A stretch of DNA of 64,000 bases from NCBI RefSeq assembly GCF_000024205.1, contig NC_013216.1:620001-684000 (forward strand). Direction: 5' to 3'. Positions 8,486 through 17,434 of the stretch are shown here, piece by piece. The first letter of the stretch is position 1, and each line of letters starts with the position of its first letter. A program made the translations under genes and the position numbers. The notes beneath the pieces were generated by a model that saw nothing but the letters and a program-made list of their open reading frames with translations, was not told the DNA's origin and searched no databases. The stretch is from Desulfofarcimen acetoxidans DSM 771. GTDB taxonomy: Bacteria; Bacillota; Desulfotomaculia; Desulfotomaculales; Desulfofarciminaceae.

Positions 8486-9313
8486 TTGGACTTTTCGCAA
8501 TTAATTAAACTAGGTTTACCCCGGATTAGTTTTTCTGTCACTACGTTAATTGACTTAATGATTGTTGCTTTTGTAGTGTACCGGATATACTTGCTGATCA
8601 AGGGAACACGTGCGGTTCAATTGATTAAAGGATTGATCGTGCTGGTAGTGGCCATGGTTGTAAGTGATTGGATTCACCTCAACACAGTTAACTGGCTTTT
8701 GCGCCAGGCTGTAACGGGGCTGATTGTTGCTCTTCCGGTAGTGTTTCAGCCCGAGCTGCGCAGAGGTTTGGAAAAACTGGGTGGCGGCAGGTTTTTAGCC
8801 AGGAATGTATTCATGCTGGCAGAGGAAGAGAAAAACACAATGATTAGAGAGGTTGTGCGCGCGGTTCAGATGCTGGCTAAAAACAGTATCGGAGCCTTGA
8901 TTGTTTTGGAGCGTGGTACAGGCCTGGAGGAGTACGTTGACACAGGTACAAAAATAGACGGCGAGATATCCGCGGAATTGCTGGTAAACATATTTATACC
9001 GAAAACGCCACTGCATGACGGTGCTGTGGTAGTTAGGGGAGATCGCATACTTGCCGCTGCCTGCGTGCTGCCCCTGGATGAGAGTCCTAACGTAAACAAA
9101 GCCTTGGGTACGAGACACCGGGCCGCTTTGGGTATCAGTGAGCAGTCTGACGCCATGGCTGTGATTGTCTCCGAGGAAACAGGGGTAATCTCTCTGGCCG
9201 TGGAAGGCGGGTTAATTCGCTATCTGGATGATATCAGCCTGGCAGAAAATTTAAATAAAGGACTGGGAGGCAGCACCAAGTTAAAGTTTTCTACCTTGTG
9301 GAAATTTAAATAG
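8486..9313 (+). CDS. cdaA: membrane-bound diadenylate cyclase
   Basis: CdaA makes cyclic di-AMP from two ATP at the membrane. The 275-residue protein starts at TTG behind AGGGGTGAGG. It has three N-terminal membrane segments (about residues 15-90) and a DAC domain (about 115-255). The catalytic DGA motif (LHDGAVVV) and the RHR motif (GTRHRAALG) are both intact. It precedes glmM and glmS as in other Firmicutes, but the usual partner cdaR (YbbR domains) is absent from the 129-nt gap that follows. The second messenger it makes is the ligand of the riboswitch at 3350. Confidence 0.96.
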   Translation: MDFSQLIKLGLPRISFSVTTLIDLMIVAFVVYRIYLLIKGTRAVQLIKGLIVLVVAMVVSDWIHLNTVNWLLRQAVTGLIVALPVVFQPELRRGLEKLGGGRFLARNVFMLAEEEKNTMIREVVRAVQMLAKNSIGALIVLERGTGLEEYVDTGTKIDGEISAELLVNIFIPKTPLHDGAVVVRGDRILAAACVLPLDESPNVNKALGTRHRAALGISEQSDAMAVIVSEETGVISLAVEGGLIRYLDDISLAENLNKGLGGSTKLKFSTLWKFK

Positions 9314-9376
9314 AACCCCATGAATTGTTGTACCTAAAATGGAATTGTGTCATATGCTGTAGTTATATCATTTAAA

Positions 9377-9406
9377 TTGACAAGAAACTTGACTGCAGTT
9401 TATAAT
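9377..9406 (+). promoter_or_regulatory. sigma-A promoter of glmM
   Basis: TTGACA (9377-9382) and TATAAT (9401-9406), both perfect consensus, are separated by 18 bases and lie just upstream of glmM. This suggests glmM can be transcribed independently of cdaA. Confidence 0.75.
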
Positions 9407-9442
9407 TAGCAATGTATATTTTTTCTAAGGGGGATACGCAAA

Positions 9443-10798
9443 GTGGGGGTAATGTTTGGCACCGACGGTGTGCGGGGAGTGGCTAACAGGGAATTAACAC
9501 CGGAACTGGCTTTTAAACTGGGCCGGGCCGGCGCTTATATATTGTGTAAAGATAACTGCAATGATCGGAGAATAATCATAGGCAAGGATACCCGTATCTC
9601 AGGAGATATGCTGGAAGCAGCCTTGGCAGCCGGGATCTGCTCTGTAGGTGTAAATGTCCTGAAGGTCGGAATTTTGCCAACTCCGGCGATTGCGTATTTA
9701 ACCCGTTCCCTGGGAGCGGCGGCAGGTGTGGTTATTTCCGCTTCCCATAACCCGGTGGAAGATAACGGGATCAAGTTTTTTGGCCCCACCGGTTATAAAC
9801 TGCCGGATGAAACAGAGGATAGCATAGAGACAGCCGTTTTAGGCGATTTTGCAGGTATTCCTTCGCCGACCGGAAGTGCTTTGGGCCGTACTTATGAGTT
9901 AAAGGATGCCCTGGACAGGTACATCATGTTCCTGCAGGATACTATGGATGTTGATTTAACGGGTTTAAAAGTAGTGGTTGACTGTGCCAACGGCGCGGCC
10001 TACAAGGTAGCGCCCAGGGTATTGAAAGAACTTGGGGCTGAGGTAATACCTATTTTTAATAGGCCTGATGGCGTAAATATTAATGCCTGGTGCGGTTCAA
10101 CTTACCCGGTGGCCCTGCAGGAATCGGTGGTTGCGACAGGAGCGGACATTGGCCTGGCACATGACGGTGACGCCGACAGACTTATAGCCGTGGATCATGA
10201 AGGCAATATAGTAGACGGCGACAGAATAATGTTAACCATTGCTAAATATATGAAGGAAAATGATAAATTAACCAGAAATACTGTAGTGGTAACTGTAATG
10301 AGTAACCTGGGACTGCACCTGGCACTGCAGAAAGCGGGCATAAAAGTTGTGCAAACGAAAGTTGGTGATCGCTATGTGATGGAGAAGATGCTTAAATTAG
10401 GAGCCAGATTCGGAGGAGAGCAGTCGGGGCATATTATATTCTTAAAGCATAATACCACCGGTGACGGTGTTTTAACGGCCTTGCAGCTGATGAGAGTAAT
10501 GAAGAAAACCGGCAGAAGCCTGAAAGCTCTGGGAGAGCAGATGGAACGATTGCCGCAGCTGCTGGAAAATGTGCGTGTAGCCGATAAAGCAGCAATTATG
10601 AACAGCCCGGAACTCAGCGCGGCTATAGAAAAATACGAAGAGCAATTAGCCGGGCAGGGCAGAATACTGGTAAGGCCGTCAGGTACAGAACCGCTGGTCA
10701 GAGTGATGGTGGAAGGCAGGGACAAAAAAGAACTGGAGCAAATCAGCGCGGCAATGATTAAGCTGATCCATGAATTAAGCCAGGGAGGTGATAGGTAA
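9443..10798 (+). CDS. glmM: phosphoglucosamine mutase
   Basis: GlmM interconverts glucosamine-6-phosphate and glucosamine-1-phosphate on the way to UDP-GlcNAc. The 451-residue protein starts at GTG 9443 behind AAGGGGG, giving [15 protein letters not shown]. The active phosphoserine lies in [12 protein letters not shown], the metal loop is DGDADR and the phosphate loop is [12 protein letters not shown]. It is followed by the glmS ribozyme and glmS. In other Firmicutes GlmM binds and inhibits CdaA, so its place next to cdaA is functionally sensible. Confidence 0.97.
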   Translation: MGVMFGTDGVRGVANRELTPELAFKLGRAGAYILCKDNCNDRRIIIGKDTRISGDMLEAALAAGICSVGVNVLKVGILPTPAIAYLTRSLGAAAGVVISASHNPVEDNGIKFFGPTGYKLPDETEDSIETAVLGDFAGIPSPTGSALGRTYELKDALDRYIMFLQDTMDVDLTGLKVVVDCANGAAYKVAPRVLKELGAEVIPIFNRPDGVNINAWCGSTYPVALQESVVATGADIGLAHDGDADRLIAVDHEGNIVDGDRIMLTIAKYMKENDKLTRNTVVVTVMSNLGLHLALQKAGIKVVQTKVGDRYVMEKMLKLGARFGGEQSGHIIFLKHNTTGDGVLTALQLMRVMKKTGRSLKALGEQMERLPQLLENVRVADKAAIMNSPELSAAIEKYEEQLAGQGRILVRPSGTEPLVRVMVEGRDKKELEQISAAMIKLIHELSQGGDR

Positions 10799-10812
10799 GG
10801 ATGAAAAATTAA

Positions 10813-10960
10813 AGAAGCGCCTGAACCCTTGTATGTAAAAGGGTTGACGAGGAGGGGGTTTATCGAGATTCGGCGGATGCCCCCCGGTTGGTCGTGACCG
10901 AGAAAGGTATGACAAAAGCGCCGGGTAACCGGCGTCACAAAAATACTGGTCGACATAGAT
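10813..10960 (+). promoter_or_regulatory. glmS ribozyme (glucosamine-6-phosphate-activated)
   Basis: The catalytic core is recognisable in order: AAGCGCCTGAAC with the predicted cleavage just 5' of G 10817, GTTGACGAGGA, GGGGTTTATCGA, TTCGGCGGATGCCCCCCGGT, and the distal stem GCGCCGGGTAACCGGCGTCAC. The RNA self-cleaves when glucosamine-6-phosphate is abundant and so lowers glmS expression. It lies between glmM and glmS as expected. Confidence 0.95.
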
Positions 10961-10993
10961 GGAGTAGTGTTATTAGTCTGTAATAGAGTATTT

Positions 10994-11024
10994 GCCGCGG
11001 GCTTTGCTGTGTCCCGGCTTTTTT
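10994..11024 (+). terminator. terminator-like hairpin between ribozyme and glmS
   Basis: GCCGCGGG (10994-11001) pairs, with a two-base bulge, with CCCGGC (11013-11018), followed by six T. It would end transcripts before glmS unless read through. Such an element is not a required part of the ribozyme. Confidence 0.6.
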
Positions 11025-11094
11025 GCTTGCAATATTTACGAAATATATCAATTTGCAAATGAAGTTTAAATTCCTGATACGGAGGAAAATAAAT

Positions 11095-12921
11095 ATGTGT
11101 GGAATAGTAGGATATATTGGCACACAAGAAGCTGTGCCTATTTTAATAGATGGTTTAAAGAAACTGGAATACCGTGGTTATGATTCGGCGGGCATTGCAG
11201 TTTTAGAAAATGGCATAAGGGTGGAAAAGAAAGTGGGTAAGCTGGCGGCTCTGGAAGAATCCCTGGAGGGTATAACCTTTACCGCCCAAACAGGCATCGG
11301 ACACACCCGTTGGGCTACACACGGCAAGCCTTCCGATGAAAACGCGCACCCGCATACTGATTGTACGGGAAAATTTGCCGTAGTTCATAACGGTATTATT
11401 GAAAACTACCTGCATTTAAGAGACAGGTTAAAAGAAGAGGGACATGAATTTATTTCAGAAACAGATACCGAGGTTTTGCCGCACCTGCTGGAGAAATATT
11501 ACCGGGGGGATCTGGTGGAAGCCGTGCGCCTGGTTATACAGCAATTGCGCGGTTCTTATGCTATGGTAGTGCTTTGCATGGAAGAGCCTGATAAAATTGT
11601 GGCAGCCAGGCAGGACAGTCCTCTTGTGGTGGGCCTGGGAGAAAACGAGAACTTTCTGGCTTCGGATATTCCGGCTATTTTGAAATATACCAAGCGTGCC
11701 CTAATCCTGGAGGATGGGGAAATAGTTGTTCTCACAGCTGATAAAGTAACGGTTTTTAATAGAAGCAATCATGAAGTTGATAAAAAGGTCTTTGAAGTAC
11801 CATGGAAAGCTGAACAGGCGGAGAAGCAGGGCTATGAACACTTCATGCTGAAAGAAATTTTTGAGCAGCCCAAAGTTCTGCGTGATACTGTAAGGGGAAG
11901 AATCAGTGATGATAATAGCTCGGTGCTGTTAAAAGACATATCACTGGGCAGGGAAGAAATCAAGAAAATTAAAAAATTGTTCATTACGGCCTGCGGCACT
12001 GCATACCATGCCGGTGTAGTCGGCAAATACGTCATAGAAAAACTGGTTCGACTCCCGGTGGAGGTGGATATAGCTTCCGAGTATCGCTACCGCGACCCGA
12101 TTATTGATCCTGACAGCTTGGTAATAGTGATCAGCCAATCGGGTGAAACCGCCGATACGCTGGCGGCACTGAGGGAAGCACATAGAAAGGGTGCTAGGGT
12201 AATAGCGGTAACTAATGTTGTGGACAGTTCCATAGCGCGTGAGGCGGATGACGTGATTTATACCTGGGCCGGACCGGAGATAGCTGTAGCCTCTACCAAG
12301 GCTTATACTACCCAGCTCATAGCAATGTATCTGCTGGCTCTGTACTTTGCGGAGATTCGAGGTACATTGCAAGGGTCAGAAATAAATGAGATACTCACCA
12401 GTCTGAGGCAGGTACCCGGGCAGGTTCAAGAAATGCTGAATGATACTGCACAGATACAGGATTTTGCCGGACAATATGCCAGGCATGAAAATGCCTTCTT
12501 CATTGGCCGTGGACTTGATTACACGGTAGCTACGGAAGGCGCATTGAAGCTAAAGGAAATTTCCTACATTCACGCTGAGGCTTACGCTGCCGGAGAACTA
12601 AAACACGGTACACTGGCACTGATTGTGGAGAATATGCCGGTAGTTGCTCTGGCTACCCAGCCGGCGCTGCTGGAGAAGATGATCAGCAATATTAAAGAGG
12701 TTCACGCCCGCGGAGCATCAATTATAGGTGTGGCACTGGAAGGCATAGCTGAGATGGAAGAAGTTTCGGAGAAGGTTATTTATATACCAAGGACTCACCC
12801 GGTATTGACTTCGGTGCTGACAGTAGTGCCCCTGCAGCTGCTGGCTTACTATATGGCAGTGGCCCGCGGCTGCGATGTTGATAAACCGCGTAATTTGGCC
12901 AAGGCGGTTACGGTGGAGTAA
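11095..12921 (+). CDS. glmS: glutamine-fructose-6-phosphate aminotransferase (isomerizing)
   Basis: GlmS makes glucosamine-6-phosphate from fructose-6-phosphate and glutamine, the first step toward UDP-GlcNAc. ATG 11095 follows GGAGGAAAATAA and gives 608 residues. After Met removal Cys2 (MCGIVGYIG) is the glutaminase nucleophile. The glutaminase domain (1 to about 240) has GHTRWATHGKP. The two SIS domains carry TACGTAYHAG and ISQSGETADT, and the tail ends KPRNLAKAVTVE as in the family. The much longer upstream frame lacks a better start. Confidence 0.98.
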   Translation: MCGIVGYIGTQEAVPILIDGLKKLEYRGYDSAGIAVLENGIRVEKKVGKLAALEESLEGITFTAQTGIGHTRWATHGKPSDENAHPHTDCTGKFAVVHNGIIENYLHLRDRLKEEGHEFISETDTEVLPHLLEKYYRGDLVEAVRLVIQQLRGSYAMVVLCMEEPDKIVAARQDSPLVVGLGENENFLASDIPAILKYTKRALILEDGEIVVLTADKVTVFNRSNHEVDKKVFEVPWKAEQAEKQGYEHFMLKEIFEQPKVLRDTVRGRISDDNSSVLLKDISLGREEIKKIKKLFITACGTAYHAGVVGKYVIEKLVRLPVEVDIASEYRYRDPIIDPDSLVIVISQSGETADTLAALREAHRKGARVIAVTNVVDSSIAREADDVIYTWAGPEIAVASTKAYTTQLIAMYLLALYFAEIRGTLQGSEINEILTSLRQVPGQVQEMLNDTAQIQDFAGQYARHENAFFIGRGLDYTVATEGALKLKEISYIHAEAYAAGELKHGTLALIVENMPVVALATQPALLEKMISNIKEVHARGASIIGVALEGIAEMEEVSEKVIYIPRTHPVLTSVLTVVPLQLLAYYMAVARGCDVDKPRNLAKAVTVE

Positions 12922-12990
12922 GGAATGAAACGGATATAAAATGTTTGTAGTATTAAAATAAAATATGAACAATCAAAATAAGGAATGCTC

Positions 12991-13029
12991 AAAAACACCT
13001 CTTGATATAAATTTTCAAGAGGTGTTTTT
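12991..13029. terminator. bidirectional terminator after glmS
   Basis: AAAAACACCTCTTGA (12991-13005) pairs perfectly over 15 bp with TCAAGAGGTGTTTTT (13015-13029). The A-run and T-run make it usable for glmS and for the convergent gene at 13042. Confidence 0.85.
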
Positions 13030-13041
13030 GCAGCAATACAT

Positions 13042-13503
13042 TTATTTACTATTAATCCATACATGAAACTCATAGAAAATGAACCAGCTAATAAGCCACA
13101 AAAAGAATGAGATATGAATATCAAATCCGTTTGTATAAGCCAATATTTTAGTGTATCGTGTTAATCCAAATTCTGCGCTTATGAAAAATAGAGACCAGGA
13201 TAAAGCCCAAATAGCTTTACCTTTTAAGCTGCTTGGACAAAACATAATCCAGACCATAACAATTACAGGCAGTGCAAAGTAATTAAAAGGAATTGAGACA
13301 ATTGTATATTGGGCAAACAATCGCGTTGGGTAGCTCCATATTTTTAAATACTCTGCAATGTAACACCATATATCGGCATACAAAATAGCGAATAAGCCAA
13401 CTGGAATAAACTTTTTGATGTCTTTTCGCTTTATCAGCAGCAAAATCAGAATAGTAAAAAAGATGGCTGCTCCGATATACTGGATTAGGCTTTCAAATGA
13501 CAT
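13042..13503 (-). CDS. polytopic membrane protein, CBO0543-like
   Basis: A 153-residue protein with about four or five hydrophobic segments and short loops rich in Lys, Trp and Tyr (LIKRKDIKKFIPVGLF after the first segment). Length and pattern recall the CBO0543 family of clostridial and bacillar membrane proteins, whose function is unknown to me. It stands alone between two plus-strand genes and shares the terminator with glmS. No catalytic motif is visible. Confidence 0.6.
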   Translation of the reverse strand: MSFESLIQYIGAAIFFTILILLLIKRKDIKKFIPVGLFAILYADIWCYIAEYLKIWSYPTRLFAQYTIVSIPFNYFALPVIVMVWIMFCPSSLKGKAIWALSWSLFFISAEFGLTRYTKILAYTNGFDIHISFFLWLISWFIFYEFHVWINSK

Positions 13504-13625
13504 GACTTTTCCTCTTTATTGGGGTCTTAATTAATGTATTGTCTTTAGTATGATCTATTGTAAAATAGTATTATACTTGGGTAGAAAGAAAAATAAACGA
13601 GAAGATGTATTTGTAGGGAGAGCCT

Positions 13626-15380
13626 ATGCAGATTCCGAATTACGTGTTGAAAGTTATTAATAAGCTGAAAGAAAATGGCAAGCAGGCCTTTTTAGTGGGG
13701 GGCTGCGTGAGAGACCTGCTGATGGGAAGTGAGCCCGCTGATTATGATATAGCCACCTCCGCAGCTGCTCAAGAAATTTTGTCTCTCTTTGGTAAAACCG
13801 TACCTATTGGCGAAAGGCACGGCACTATCTCGGTTCTGTTAGATGGTTTTACCGTAGAAGTTTCAACTTTCAAGGGATATGTTCGTGAGGAAGGCCCGGG
13901 TGGTTTGGAGAAAGACCTCTCACTAAGGGATTTTACAATAAATGCAATGGCTATTGATGGAGAAGGAGGCTTTTATGATCCGTTTGGCGGTCAGAAAGAT
14001 CTTGAGCAGAAGATTATCAGATCCCCGGGCAATGAACCTGAGCAGCGGTTTATAGAGGATCCTTTGAGAATGATGCGGGCCATCCGGTTTTGCTGTTCGT
14101 TTGGGTTCTCATTGCACCCGGACACGAATAAGGCCATAGCAAAAAATCATGCTCTGATTCAAAGATCTGCGCCGGAACGGGTAAGGGAAGAACTTAATCG
14201 CATTTTGATATCAGACCTACCGTCCCTGGGAATCCGGCTTCTGGCGGAGACGGGATTGCTGCGGCATGTTATGCCTGAGGCTATATCTTTGGTCAATTTT
14301 GATCAGCGGGATAAACCGCATAGTAAGGATGTTTTTGAACATACCATGGCTGTATTGGAAGCGACACCTCCGCGCCTTAATGTTCGTTTGGCAGCCTTGC
14401 TGCATGATATAGGGAAAACCCTAACTTTTAGTGCGGACGAACGAGTAACCGGACATTTCTATGGGTACAGCCTTAAGGGGTGCAGGGTAATTGAGAGTAT
14501 ATTGAAGCGGCTAAGGTATGACAATAAGACCATTGAGAATGTATCGGTACTCGTAGGTGAGCATATGAGCTGTTTTCCCAAGTTAAGGGATGTCAGCCTG
14601 AAGAGACTGGTTAAAAGGGTGGGGGAGCATAACCTGGACGACTTGTTCGATTTACAGAGGGCAAATATTCTAGTGTCGGCCACACCATTTGATTTCTCTG
14701 ATTTGGATGCTATGCGGCAGGGCATAGAGAGAATTCTCAATGAAAAGTCTCCTCTGAGAATAAAAGATTTGGCGGTTAACGGCCGCGATCTTATTGCCAT
14801 TGGATTCCGGTCCGGCCCCGAAATGGGCCGGATGTTAGAATTGCTGTTAGATGCAGTGCTGGATGATTCGGTTAAGAATGACCGTGTTGCCTTGCTAAAA
14901 ATAGCCGAAGAGTATCTAATGGATCGTGAGAGGGGCAATTCTGAATGTGATAAGGAGGCAAAAATGAAACATTATAGAAAAGAGCTGTGGTTTGAGGTTA
15001 AAAAGAGGCGAGAATTAATTAATATTACCCCTCTGGTGAGAGAGTGCCTGCAGGAGAGTGGGATCAAGGAAGGTTTGTTATTATGCAATGCCATGCATAT
15101 TACTGCAAGTGTTTTTATAAACGATGATGAGTCCGGCCTGCACCAGGATTTTGAGAACTGGTTGGAGGGGCTGGCCCCTGAAAAACCGTATTCACAGTAC
15201 AGACATAATACATATGAAGATAATGCCGATGCTCATTTAAAACGCACCATTATGGGCAGAGAAGTGACAGTAGCGATTACGGCAGGGAAATTAGACTTGG
15301 GACCCTGGGAGCAAATTTTCTACGGTGAGTTTGACGGAAAAAGAAGAAAACGTGTTCTGGTTAAAATAATCGGAGAGTAG
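13626..15380 (+). CDS. cca: CCA tRNA nucleotidyltransferase fused in frame to a YjbQ domain
   Basis: The first 445 residues are a class II CCA-adding enzyme or poly(A)-polymerase-like protein. The nucleotidyltransferase head has [12 protein letters not shown] and the DYDIATS metal motif, followed by DFTINAMA and the [14 protein letters not shown] segment. An HD domain carries LLHDIGKT (about residue 260). The same frame continues without stop into a 139-residue YjbQ (UPF0047) domain, giving 584 residues. Family members normally end near 400-470 residues. A TGATAA just before the internal start lies out of frame, so either a true fusion or a small frame change explains this. Confidence 0.9.
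   Translation: MQIPNYVLKVINKLKENGKQAFLVGGCVRDLLMGSEPADYDIATSAAAQEILSLFGKTVPIGERHGTISVLLDGFTVEVSTFKGYVREEGPGGLEKDLSLRDFTINAMAIDGEGGFYDPFGGQKDLEQKIIRSPGNEPEQRFIEDPLRMMRAIRFCCSFGFSLHPDTNKAIAKNHALIQRSAPERVREELNRILISDLPSLGIRLLAETGLLRHVMPEAISLVNFDQRDKPHSKDVFEHTMAVLEATPPRLNVRLAALLHDIGKTLTFSADERVTGHFYGYSLKGCRVIESILKRLRYDNKTIENVSVLVGEHMSCFPKLRDVSLKRLVKRVGEHNLDDLFDLQRANILVSATPFDFSDLDAMRQGIERILNEKSPLRIKDLAVNGRDLIAIGFRSGPEMGRMLELLLDAVLDDSVKNDRVALLKIAEEYLMDRERGNSECDKEAKMKHYRKELWFEVKKRRELINITPLVRECLQESGIKEGLLLCNAMHITASVFINDDESGLHQDFENWLEGLAPEKPYSQYRHNTYEDNADAHLKRTIMGREVTVAITAGKLDLGPWEQIFYGEFDGKRRKRVLVKIIGE
14964..15380 (+). CDS. yjbQ: YjbQ (UPF0047) family protein, possible independent product
   Basis: An internal ATG at 14964 lies behind a perfect AAGGAGG with 5-nt spacing, so this 138-residue YjbQ protein is probably also made alone. 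The family is annotated as secondary thiamine-phosphate synthase from complementation data. Visible signatures are [11 protein letters not shown], a central [10 protein letters not shown] and [15 protein letters not shown] near the C-terminus. It is in frame with the upstream CCA enzyme with no stop between. The strong internal ribosome site suggests these were two genes that lost their separating stop. Confidence 0.78.
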   Translation: MKHYRKELWFEVKKRRELINITPLVRECLQESGIKEGLLLCNAMHITASVFINDDESGLHQDFENWLEGLAPEKPYSQYRHNTYEDNADAHLKRTIMGREVTVAITAGKLDLGPWEQIFYGEFDGKRRKRVLVKIIGE

Positions 15381-15503
15381 TTATAAAAGAAGATTAATGC
15401 TCGTTTAAAAAGCTTTGGCCCGCAAATGCTATGGAAAGTTTGAGGCAGCTATTAGAAGTAAGAAGCATGTAATAAAAAATAAATTTAAAGGTGGTTGTTA
15501 TCT

Positions 15504-15692
15504 ATGCCGTTTGTCCATGTAGAACTTCTTGAAGGTAAGACACTTGAACAAAAAAGAGAGATGGCTAAAGGTATTACTGATGTAATAGTTAAGGCTGGTG
15601 GTGTAAATCCTGATTCCGTTTATGTGATTTTTAAAGATTTGGCTAAAACTGAGCTGGCTAAAGCCGGGCAATTAATTGCGGACAAGCAATAA
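15504..15692 (+). CDS. 4-oxalocrotonate tautomerase family protein
   Basis: A 62-residue protein, the exact size of the small tautomerase family. The start at ATG 15504 puts the catalytic Pro directly after Met (MPFVHVELLEG), which decides against the longer frame at 15495. The usual KREMAKGITDVIVKAGGV helix and PDSVYVIFKDL strand follow. The substrate is unknown; such proteins are common in anaerobes without an aromatic pathway. Confidence 0.9.
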   Translation: MPFVHVELLEGKTLEQKREMAKGITDVIVKAGGVNPDSVYVIFKDLAKTELAKAGQLIADKQ

Positions 15693-15721
15693 GAGATTAA
15701 ATTATTTTCAGCAAAATCTAA

Positions 15722-15778
15722 AAAATAAAGTGATGCACAGGGTTTTACTCTGTTAACAGTGCATCACTTTATTTTTTA
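15722..15778. terminator. terminator after the tautomerase gene
   Basis: A 17-bp perfect stem (15722-15738 with 15759-15775) has a 20-nt loop and is followed by further T. Confidence 0.88.
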
Positions 15779-15980
15779 TACTCTCGGAAATTATGCTTAT
15801 AATGGATTTGTGGATAAGTTAAGCTTAGTACTATATAATTTCCGATGAGATTCCCATGCTGTGTTATTATTTTGTATGACGGTGACAGTAATAATTAATA
15901 ATAACTATAAACTCATGCTTAACCTTAAATGTTATTTAAACGCTTGAATTTACCGGCTTTATACTCTAAAAATTGGAGAG

Positions 15981-17126
15981 ATGTCATTGAATAACCATCA
16001 TGTATATGTAGCTGTAGCTAAGTGTCCCGCCTATGAGAGGGATTATGTAAATACCTCTGTAAAAAATTTAATTGATTTTTTGGGAGGTATAGAGAATTAT
16101 GTTTTGCCGGAGCAGAAGGTAGCCGTAAAACCAAACTTGATTGCTAAAAAGAGTCCGGAGGAAGCAGCCACTACTCACCCGCTGGTGGTGGAAGCGGTAG
16201 TCAGGCTGGTTCAGGAAGCAGGGGGCAATCCTTTTATAGTAGACTCGCCTGGCGGGCCTTCCAATAAAGGGCTGCTCAGTGCGGTTTACCGTGCAACAGG
16301 GATGGAGGCAGTAGCCAAACGTACAGGCTGCCGGCTGAATTGGGATATGGGAGAGATTGAATTAAATCATCCACGGGGCAGGGTGGTGAAAAAGCTTACG
16401 CTTCTAAAAGCCCTGGCGGAAGCAGATGTGATTATAAGCCTGCCCAAGTTGAAAACTCATGGCATGACTAAATATACAGGTGCCGTTAAGCTAATGTACG
16501 GTGCAATTCCAGGATTAAAAAAAGCTCAGTATCATTTTAACATGCAAAAGCTGGAGGAGTTTTCGCAGTTATTAATTGATATAAATACTTTGCTGCCCGC
16601 CTCATTAAATATTATGGATGGCATAATTGGTATGGAAGGTGACGGTCCTACCGCAGGTTCTCCCCGTGAGCTGGGATTTCTCTTAGCCAGTCAAAGTCCA
16701 TTTGCTCTTGATCATATTTGTGCCGGTTTAATTGGGCTTGACCCGGCAATCCTGGTTTTTCTGAAATTAGCCGCCGAGCAGGGTCTTTATCCCCCTGCGT
16801 CATCTATTAAAATATGTGGGGATAAGCTGCCTGAATCTATTGTGGCCTTTAAAATACCCGGCCACAAACAGATTGATTTTAACCTGCCCGGGCCGCTCAA
16901 AAAAATAGTTGGCAGACTTCAGCCCAAACCGGTATTCAATTTACAGGCCTGTAGAGGTTGCGGCGAGTGTCAGAAATGCTGTCCGGCTCAGGCTATAACT
17001 ATGCTAAACAATAAACCATTATTAACATTGAGTGAATGCATACGCTGTTATTGCTGCCAGGAGCTTTGTCCTCATAAAGCAGTGCATATTCAACAGCACT
17101 GGCTTGGTAAAAAATTAATGAGATAA
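15981..17126 (+). CDS. DUF362 domain protein with a C-terminal 2[4Fe-4S] ferredoxin domain
   Basis: A 381-residue protein with a DUF362 domain (about 8-300; VAVKPNLIAKKSPEEAATTHP and VDSPGGPSN near the start) and a ferredoxin tail (about 315-375). The tail has CRGCGECQKCC and CIRCYCCQELC, enough cysteines for two [4Fe-4S] clusters, though spacing in the second motif is slightly unusual (CxxCxCCxxxC). The role is unknown; the family is common in anaerobes and likely redox-linked. It is monocistronic here, with an AT-rich leader on both sides. Confidence 0.88.
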   Translation: MSLNNHHVYVAVAKCPAYERDYVNTSVKNLIDFLGGIENYVLPEQKVAVKPNLIAKKSPEEAATTHPLVVEAVVRLVQEAGGNPFIVDSPGGPSNKGLLSAVYRATGMEAVAKRTGCRLNWDMGEIELNHPRGRVVKKLTLLKALAEADVIISLPKLKTHGMTKYTGAVKLMYGAIPGLKKAQYHFNMQKLEEFSQLLIDINTLLPASLNIMDGIIGMEGDGPTAGSPRELGFLLASQSPFALDHICAGLIGLDPAILVFLKLAAEQGLYPPASSIKICGDKLPESIVAFKIPGHKQIDFNLPGPLKKIVGRLQPKPVFNLQACRGCGECQKCCPAQAITMLNNKPLLTLSECIRCYCCQELCPHKAVHIQQHWLGKKLMR

Positions 17127-17434
17127 AAATTAAGTATTATTTATAATTTATAACATTAAATCAATATTAAGACGTCATTATTATATGATTATTTACTAAA
17201 ACATTCTGAAAAATTATTTTAAAATATAACAAATTACAACATTTAACAAAGGTATTTTTATAGTCTCACATAATATTATAGTTATATTGCCATAATCACA
17301 TTCACATTATATTTTATGAGCAATATTTTGCATATGGAAATTCTAGAAATAATATAAACATTTAATATAAACATTACGAATTATTAATCAAGGGATTTTT
17401 CCAATCCAACGCTTTTTTAGAAGAGGTGGAAAAC
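17127..17434. other. AT-rich intergenic region upstream of the chemosensory operon
   Basis: About 300 bp of very AT-rich DNA with no supported gene or hairpin. Several TATAAT-like and TTAACA-like words occur, but none stands out in this composition. It must contain the operon promoter. Confidence 0.4.
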
